From CALZJC01 sp041574955 (GTDB lineage: Bacteria > Acidobacteriota > Thermoanaerobaculia > Multivoradales > JAHEKO01), in NCBI GenBank assembly GCA_041574955.1, contig JBFGNS010000093.1, forward strand, positions 1-17,491: a stretch of DNA of 17,491 nucleotides. The letters run 5' to 3'. The notes under the pieces are model-generated. The model searched no databases. It was given only the letters and a program-made list of their open reading frames with translations, and was not told the origin of the DNA. The position numbers and the translations under genes were made by a program. Positions 13,261-17,491 of the stretch are shown one piece after another; within the stretch, counting starts at the first letter, position 1; every line of letters starts with the position of its first letter.

Positions 13261-14805
13261 CTAGCGGAAGAGCCGGAAGAAGGCCGCGAACAGCCGCTTG
13301 ACGAGCGGCGTGAGCTTGCCTCGGCGCCAGCTGTCGGCGGCCTTCTTGATCACCTCGGCCTGGGTCGGGTAGGCGTGGATGACGCCGGCGATCTTGCCCA
13401 GACCGATGCCGGCGGTCACCGCCATGCTCAGCTCGCCCAGCATGTCGCCGGCGTGCTCGGCCACCAGGGTGGCGCCGAGGATCCGGTCCTTGCCGCTCAC
13501 GTGGTGGACGCGCAGGAAGCCCTCGTCGGCGCCCTCGAGAACCGCCCGATCGACTTCGCTGAGAGGGATGGTGATGGTCTCGACCGAGTGCCCGGCCTCG
13601 CGCGCCTGCTCCTCATACAGGCCGACGTGGGCGATCTCCGGGCTGGTGTAGGTGCACCACGGCACCACCAGCGAGCTGGCCTTGGCACGGCCGAAGAACA
13701 GCGAGTTCTGGATCGCGATGCGCGCCAGCGCGTCCGCCATGTGGGTGAACTTGAAGCGCGAGGCGACGTCGCCGACGGCGTAGATGCGCCGGTTGCTGGT
13801 GCGCAGCCGGTCGTCGACCTCGACGCCCTGCCGGCCGAACTGCACGCCGGCCGCCTCGAGCCCGATGTTCTCGACGTTGGGCGCCCGTCCGACCGCCACC
13901 AGCAGGCGGTCGACGACCGTCGAGCCGGGCTCGCCGTCGCGCTCGAAGTGCACCAGCGTGCCGTCGGAGCCGGCCTCGAACCGCACCACCTTGACGCCCA
14001 GCTCGAGCTCGACGCCGTCCTCGATCAGCTGCCGCTGCACGATCTCGGCGGCGTCGGCATCCTCGCGCACCAGCACGTGCGGGGCCGTGTCGAACAGCGT
14101 CACGCGGCTGCCGAAACGCGCGAAGGTCTGCGACATCTCGCAGCCGATCGGGCCGCCGCCGATCACGCCCAGCCGGGGCGGCAGCTCGGTCAGGGTGAAG
14201 AAGTCCTCGTTGGTCAGCGGCTCGACGGCGTCGAGGCCGGGGATCGGCGGAGTGATCGGACGCGCACCGGTGGCGACGATGGCGCGGCGAAAGCGCAGCT
14301 GGGCGCCGGCCACCTCGACCGCGTCGCTGGCCACGAAGCGGCCGTCGCCGATGAACACGTCGACGCCCAGGTCGCGAAAACGACGCGCGCTGTCGTGGCG
14401 GCTGATGGCGGCCCGCAGGCGGCGCATGCGCGTCATCACCCGGCCGAAGTCGCCGTCGCCGTGCGCCGCCGGCGCGCCGAACCGCTCGGCGCCGGTGCGG
14501 CTCTCGTGCCAGGCGCGGGCCGCGCGGATGATCGCCTTCGAGGGCACGCAGCCGTAGTTCAGGCAGTCGCCGCCCAGCAGCCGGCGCTCGACCAGCGCCA
14601 CCCGCGCCCCCAGCCCGGCCGCGCCGGCGGCGCTCACCAGCCCGGCAGTGCCGGCGCCGACCACCACCAGGTGGTAGCGGTCGGCGGGCTCGGGGTTGGC
14701 CCAGTCCGGCGGATGGACGTTGTCGACCAGCGCCCGGTTGTGCTCGTCGAGCGGCTCCACCAGGCGGGCGATGTCGGGCGACAGCCCGCCGCCACCCTCA
14801 TTCAT
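13261..14805 (-). CDS. MerA-like FAD/NAD(P) pyridine nucleotide-disulfide oxidoreductase
   Basis: A 514-residue flavoprotein of the glutathione reductase/dihydrolipoamide dehydrogenase/MerA family. Residues 1-43 are a helical extension, then YHLVVVGAGTAGLVSAAGAA (FAD-binding GxGxxG, about 44-63). The redox pair is GGDCLNYGCVPSK (Cys81, Cys86). IVATGARPITPPIPGLD, the NAD(P) motif LGVIGGGPIGCEMSQTFARF, and IYAVGDVASRFKFTHMADAL complete the core. At the C terminus, HAYPTQAE (477-484) has Tyr479 where glutathione reductase has its catalytic His, as in MerA. The N-terminal HMA domain and C-terminal vicinal cysteines of true mercuric reductases are absent, so mercury reduction should not be assumed. 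It ends in a basic/hydrophobic tail (VKRLFAAFFRLFR). It is coupled to the TVP38-like gene by an eight-base overlap; some genomes encode the two as one fused protein. Confidence 0.88.
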   Translation of the reverse strand: MNEGGGGLSPDIARLVEPLDEHNRALVDNVHPPDWANPEPADRYHLVVVGAGTAGLVSAAGAAGLGARVALVERRLLGGDCLNYGCVPSKAIIRAARAWHESRTGAERFGAPAAHGDGDFGRVMTRMRRLRAAISRHDSARRFRDLGVDVFIGDGRFVASDAVEVAGAQLRFRRAIVATGARPITPPIPGLDAVEPLTNEDFFTLTELPPRLGVIGGGPIGCEMSQTFARFGSRVTLFDTAPHVLVREDADAAEIVQRQLIEDGVELELGVKVVRFEAGSDGTLVHFERDGEPGSTVVDRLLVAVGRAPNVENIGLEAAGVQFGRQGVEVDDRLRTSNRRIYAVGDVASRFKFTHMADALARIAIQNSLFFGRAKASSLVVPWCTYTSPEIAHVGLYEEQAREAGHSVETITIPLSEVDRAVLEGADEGFLRVHHVSGKDRILGATLVAEHAGDMLGELSMAVTAGIGLGKIAGVIHAYPTQAEVIKKAADSWRRGKLTPLVKRLFAAFFRLFR

Positions 14806-15532
14806 CGGTCACCTCCTCGGCCAGCGCGCGCTTCGCGATGCGGGCGACGATCACGGTTACCGCCACCGTAGCCGCCAGCCCGACGCCGAGCAGCAGCCAG
14901 TCACCCAGCCCCTTTTCCGGCGCGGCGCCCCCGGCCACCGCCGCCAGGCTGCCGAGCGCCTTGCCGTAGTAGACGTACAGGAAGGTCCCCGGCACCATGC
15001 CGAACGCGGCCAGCACGTAGTCGCGCAGCTTGACGCGGGTCAGCCCGAGGCCGTAGTTGAGCAGGTTGTACGGGAACACCGGTGACAGGCGCAGCAGGAA
15101 GATGATCTTGAGCCCGTGGCGCGACGCCGCGCGGTCGATCGCCTGGAAGCGCGGACGGTCGGCCAGCCGGCGCTCGATCGCGCCGCGCGCGACGTAGCGC
15201 GCCACCAGAAACGACAGGGTGGAGCCCAGGGTGGCGCCGAAGAACACCAGCAGGGTCCCCTTGGCCAGTCCGAAGATCGCGCCCGCCGCCATGGTCAGGA
15301 TCGAGCCCGGCACGAAGGCGAGAGTGGCGGCAGCGTAGCCGGCGACGAAAACCGCCGGCCCCCAGAAGCCGAGCTCGTCCACCCACGCGGCGAAGGCCGG
15401 GACGTAGCCGCCGAGCCGGCTGCCCAGATAGAGCAGCAGCGCCGCGGCGGCGGCGCCGGCGACCAGCTTGACCGCCAGCCCGGCGCGCGACGAGCCGCCG
15501 GCCTGCTGGTCGGATTCGTTGGCGAGGTCCAT
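14798..15532 (-). CDS. TVP38/TMEM64 (VTT/DedA-like) membrane protein
   Basis: A 244-residue integral membrane protein starting at the ATG at 15532. Membrane segments appear at about 19-38, 57-75, 78-112 (two re-entrant-like stretches), 143-160, 172-190 and 210-232. Family signatures are AFVPGSILTMAAGAIFGLAK (about 72-91), TLGSTLSFLVARYVARGAIE (about 101-120), LRLSPVFPYNLLNYGLGLTR (about 147-166, the conserved R-x-SP-x-x-P-x-x-x-x-N-Y) and GMVPGTFLYVYYGKALGS. VTT-domain proteins are implicated in lipid scrambling and related membrane transport, but the substrate here is unknown. The last codons (AEEVTDE) double as the ribosome site of the downstream flavoprotein gene. The tight pairing suggests a membrane-associated redox unit. 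Confidence 0.88.
   Translation of the reverse strand: MDLANESDQQAGGSSRAGLAVKLVAGAAAAALLLYLGSRLGGYVPAFAAWVDELGFWGPAVFVAGYAAATLAFVPGSILTMAAGAIFGLAKGTLLVFFGATLGSTLSFLVARYVARGAIERRLADRPRFQAIDRAASRHGLKIIFLLRLSPVFPYNLLNYGLGLTRVKLRDYVLAAFGMVPGTFLYVYYGKALGSLAAVAGGAAPEKGLGDWLLLGVGLAATVAVTVIVARIAKRALAEEVTDE
14811..14817 (-). promoter_or_regulatory. Ribosome binding site embedded in the TVP38 coding end
   Basis: AGGAGGT on the minus strand lies five bases before the ATG at 14805, inside the final codons of the TVP38-like gene. It fixes the start of the MerA-like protein and implies translational coupling. Confidence 0.65.
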
Positions 15533-15627
15533 GGGGTGGCGGCCGGGAGGCTGGCGGGCGGCTGCCGGCGTCGTCGGCGGTGTCTACGGCAGGCCGCTGC
15601 GAGCGGTTCAGAGGCTGCCGGCGGTGC

Positions 15628-15951
15628 TCAGGCGATGATCCACAGGACGGCGGCCAGCAGCACGCCGCCGAGACCCGCGAAGGTGCCGCCGAGCGCCGCC
15701 AGGTTGCCCCAGATGGTGCCCTCCTTGGCGGTCTTGCCGAGCACCAGCAGGCTGCCGATCGCGATCGCCAGCTGGGCGCAGACGATGGCTGCGGCGAGCC
15801 CGCCCGTCAGCGACTCGCCCGGCTCCTGAGAGCCCACCAGGTTGAGGCTGGCCCCCGCCACGACGGCCGCCAGCAGCAGCCCGAGGGCGGCCACGAAGTC
15901 CCATCGCTTGGGCTTCGGTCCGAGCTGGATCTTGGGCAGCTTGAACGCCAT
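15628..15951 (-). CDS. Small three-helix membrane protein, function unknown
   Basis: A 107-residue protein from the ATG at 15951-15949, with GGGG about six bases upstream; the frame is open further upstream, but that part runs antisense through glnA. A basic N terminus (FKLPKIQLGPKPKRWD) is followed by three hydrophobic segments at about 19-39, 50-72 and 83-107, the last running to the end (GGVLLAAVLWIIA). The short loop KTAKEGTIWGN separates segments two and three. The positive N terminus suggests it stays in the cytoplasm. I do not recognise a family. It is divergent from glnA and upstream of the TVP38-like gene on the same strand with a 95-base gap, so it could belong to either regulatory unit. 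It is probably a real gene given its start site and clear membrane pattern. Confidence 0.65.
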   Translation of the reverse strand: MAFKLPKIQLGPKPKRWDFVAALGLLLAAVVAGASLNLVGSQEPGESLTGGLAAAIVCAQLAIAIGSLLVLGKTAKEGTIWGNLAALGGTFAGLGGVLLAAVLWIIA

Positions 15952-15981
15952 CCGGAACCCCTTTCGCGCAACCGAGTCGGG

Positions 15982-15987
15982 ATGGTA
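15982..15987 (-). promoter_or_regulatory. Candidate extended -10 box for the small membrane protein
   Basis: The minus strand reads TGTGCTACCAT, a TGn-TACCAT extended -10 about 30 bases before the ATG at 15951. No good -35 is seen, so the call is weak. Confidence 0.25.
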
Positions 15988-16055
15988 GCACAGCGCGCCG
16001 GCAAGGCCTTGCTCACGGCTCGAATACGCAGTGTCGAGGAAAATCTGAGCATCTT

Positions 16056-16103
16056 GCAGAAAAGGGTTGATTTCTGCTCCACTTTCGACTAGTTTCCTGC
16101 AAA
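16056..16103. repeat. Cluster of GCAGAAA / TTTCTGC repeats in the glnA promoter region
   Basis: GCAGAAA (16056-16062) and TTTCTGC (16071-16077) form a perfect seven-base inverted repeat with an eight-base spacer. A third, near-identical arm, TTTCCTGCAAA (16093-16103), lies 22 bases downstream; its complement TTTGCAGGAAA resembles TTGCAGAAA at 16054-16062. The repeats overlap the candidate -35 and follow the -10 of glnA, where a repressor or activator could bind. They do not match the TGTNA-N7-TNACA site of GlnR/TnrA. Confidence 0.35.
16067..16095 (+). promoter_or_regulatory. Candidate promoter of glnA
   Basis: TTGATT (16067-16072) and TAGTTT (16090-16095) are separated by 17 bases in a locally AT-richer stretch 32 bases upstream of the TTG start. 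The -35 matches consensus at four of six bases; the -10 matches only three. Confidence 0.35.
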
Positions 16104-16114
16104 TTGACGCGGAA

Positions 16115-16120
16115 AAGGAG
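16115..16120 (+). promoter_or_regulatory. Ribosome binding site fixing the TTG start of glnA
   Basis: AAGGAG sits six bases before TTG at 16127. The resulting N terminus aligns with alpha-type glutamine synthetases, whereas the open frame back to 16067 would include the promoter region. Confidence 0.65.
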
Positions 16121-16126
16121 AGCGTT

Positions 16127-17458
16127 TTGACGACAAGGACCGAGATTCTGAAGACCGCCGACAAGGAGAAAGTGCGCTTCCTGCGGCTCCAGTTCACCGA
16201 CATCATGGGCGTTCTGAAGAACGTCGAGGTGCCGCGCAGCCAGTTCGAGAAGGCGCTCGACGGCCAGATCATGTTCGACGGCTCGTCGATCGAAGGCTTT
16301 GTGCGCATCGAGGAGTCCGACATGCTGCTGGTGCCGGACCTCGACACCTTCCGGGTCAACCCGTGGCCGAGCCCCGACGGCTCGCGGGTGGCGCGCCTGA
16401 TCTGCGACGTGCACCGGCCGGACGGCTCGCCGTTCGAGGGTTGCCCGCGGCTGGCCCTGAAGCGGCAGGTGGACCAGGCTCGCAAGGCGGGCTACCGGAT
16501 GGTGGCGGGACCGGAGGCCGAGTTCTTCCTGTTCCAGAAGGACGAGGCCGGCCAGACCCTCACCGACACCCACGACGTCGGCGGCTACTTCGACCTGACG
16601 CCGGTCGACCAGGGCGAGCAGTGCCGCCGCGACATCGTGGTGGTGCTCGAGGCGATGGGCTTCGAGGTCGAGGCGGCGCATCACGAGGTCGCCCCCGGCC
16701 AGCACGAGATCGACTTCAAGTACGCCGAGGCCATCGAGTGCGCCGACAACGTCGCGACCTTCCGCTTCGTGGTCAAGAAGGTGGCGCTCGATCACGGCCT
16801 GCACGCCACCTTCATGCCGAAGCCGATCTTCGGCGTCAACGGCTCGGGCATGCACACCCACCAGAGTCTGCTCACCAAGTCGGGCAAGAACGCCTTCTTC
16901 GACGCCAACGGCGATTGGCAGCTGTCGAAGGCGGCGCTCGGCTACATCGGCGGCATCCTGCGGCACGCGCGCGACTTCCTGGCGGTGACCAACCCGCTGG
17001 TCAACTCCTACAAGCGGCTGGTACCGGGCTACGAGGCGCCGACCAACATCGCCTGGTCCGAGAAGAACCGCAGCCCGCTGGTGCGCGTGCCGGAGCGCCG
17101 TGGCATGTCGACGCGCTGCGAGGTGCGCGTGCCCGACCCGGCGTGCAACCCCTACCTGGCGCTGTCGGTGATGCTGGCCGCCGGACTCGACGGCGTCGAG
17201 CAGCAGCTCGACCCGGGCCCGCCGGTCAACAAGAACATCTTTGCCATGAGCCAGCGTGAGAAGCGGCGCCTGAAGATCGACACCCTGCCGGCAGACCTGT
17301 CCGAGGCGCTCGACAACCTGGAGAAGGACGCGGTCGTCAAGGCGGCTCTCGGCGAGCACATCTGCGAGCACTTCGTGCGCGCCAAGCGCAGCGAATGGCA
17401 CGACTACCTGGCCCACGTCCATCCGTGGGAGCAGGACCGCTACCTGCACGCCTATTGA
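16127..17458 (+). CDS. glnA: Glutamine synthetase, type I-alpha
   Basis: A 443-residue cytoplasmic enzyme joining ammonia to glutamate with ATP; it acts as a dodecamer. The TTG start follows AAGGAG by six bases and gives the family's usual length. Features in order: RFLRLQFTDIMGVLKNVEVP (N-terminal beta-grasp), MFDGSSIEGFVRIEESDM (about 49-66), the glutamate/metal site GPEAEFFLF, AHHEVAPGQHEIDFKYAEAI, the ATP/metal region FGVNGSGMHTHQSL, the NPLVNSYKRLVPGYEAP flap, NRSPLVRVPERRGMSTRCEV, and the end HPWEQDRYLHAY. It closely follows the Bacillus-type (alpha) pattern. Arg60 in GFVRIEESDM matches the arginine involved in glutamine feedback inhibition there. The beta-type adenylylation tyrosine region is absent (KNIFAMSQREK here), so control is probably by feedback and transcription. 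Confidence 0.96.
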   Translation: MTTRTEILKTADKEKVRFLRLQFTDIMGVLKNVEVPRSQFEKALDGQIMFDGSSIEGFVRIEESDMLLVPDLDTFRVNPWPSPDGSRVARLICDVHRPDGSPFEGCPRLALKRQVDQARKAGYRMVAGPEAEFFLFQKDEAGQTLTDTHDVGGYFDLTPVDQGEQCRRDIVVVLEAMGFEVEAAHHEVAPGQHEIDFKYAEAIECADNVATFRFVVKKVALDHGLHATFMPKPIFGVNGSGMHTHQSLLTKSGKNAFFDANGDWQLSKAALGYIGGILRHARDFLAVTNPLVNSYKRLVPGYEAPTNIAWSEKNRSPLVRVPERRGMSTRCEVRVPDPACNPYLALSVMLAAGLDGVEQQLDPGPPVNKNIFAMSQREKRRLKIDTLPADLSEALDNLEKDAVVKAALGEHICEHFVRAKRSEWHDYLAHVHPWEQDRYLHAY

Positions 17459-17491
17459 GATCGAGCTCGGGCGGCCGGCGGCGGGCTCAGC

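Noticed and set aside
13261..14805. Calling the flavoprotein a mercuric reductase (merA).
   Set aside because: It lacks the HMA domain and the C-terminal vicinal cysteines, and no mer transport or regulator gene is nearby.
16013..17449. A 478-codon minus-strand open frame opposite glnA.
   Set aside because: glnA is certain from motifs along its whole length, and the antisense frame is composed of its complement codons.
1..17491. CRISPR arrays, tRNA or rRNA genes, insertion sequences, attachment sites.
   Set aside because: No regularly spaced repeats, cloverleaf-like sequence, transposase motifs or flanking inverted/direct repeats were seen.

Overview
This is a very GC-rich bacterial window with tight, overlapping operons and frequent GTG/TTG starts. 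Several features fit an Acidobacteriota-like organism, perhaps of the Thermoanaerobaculia or Holophagae kind: a secreted protein with a carboxypeptidase-regulatory-like domain, a SpoIIE-type phosphatase with a jelly-roll-like N terminus, an SGNH hydrolase with tandem Fn3-like modules, and an alpha-type GlnA. The taxonomic guess is inference from protein style only.

Layout. 1-313 (-) is the start of a secreted Cna-B-like protein cut by the window edge. 439-1291 (-) is a broken SpoIIE/RsbU-type phosphatase: its two ends survive in different frames and the middle is missing. 1512-1997 (+) is a DUF2299-like protein, followed in frame by an orphan C-terminal coding fragment (to 2213). 10461-2236 (-) is the core of the window: an operon in the order had-oah-dch-bcrC-bcrB-bcrA-bcrD-GNAT. 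It encodes the four subunits of an ATP-dependent (class I, Bcr-type) benzoyl-CoA reductase and the three enzymes of the following modified beta-oxidation. 13106-10654 (-) is a two-gene secreted pair (beta-propeller-like protein and SGNH esterase). It is preceded by another orphan C-terminal fragment that overlaps its start codon. 15532-13261 (-) is a TVP38/TMEM64 membrane protein coupled to a MerA-like flavin disulfide oxidoreductase. 15951-15628 (-) is a small three-helix membrane protein. Divergent from it is glnA (16127-17458, +), read from a TTG codon.

How the genes work together. BcrCBAD would dearomatise benzoyl-CoA to cyclohexa-1,5-diene-1-carbonyl-CoA with ATP and low-potential ferredoxin. 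Dch hydrates the diene, Had oxidises the alcohol, and Oah opens the ring to 3-hydroxypimelyl-CoA. The window holds no ferredoxin, 2-oxoglutarate:ferredoxin oxidoreductase, benzoate-CoA ligase or regulator, so these must lie elsewhere. The GNAT closing the operon may modify pathway proteins, but that is conjecture.

The main oddities are three truncated reading frames at sharp junctions (about 1030, 1998-2040 and 13230-13260) and a had gene with no normal start codon. Together they point either to real gene erosion or to small deletions or errors in the assembly.
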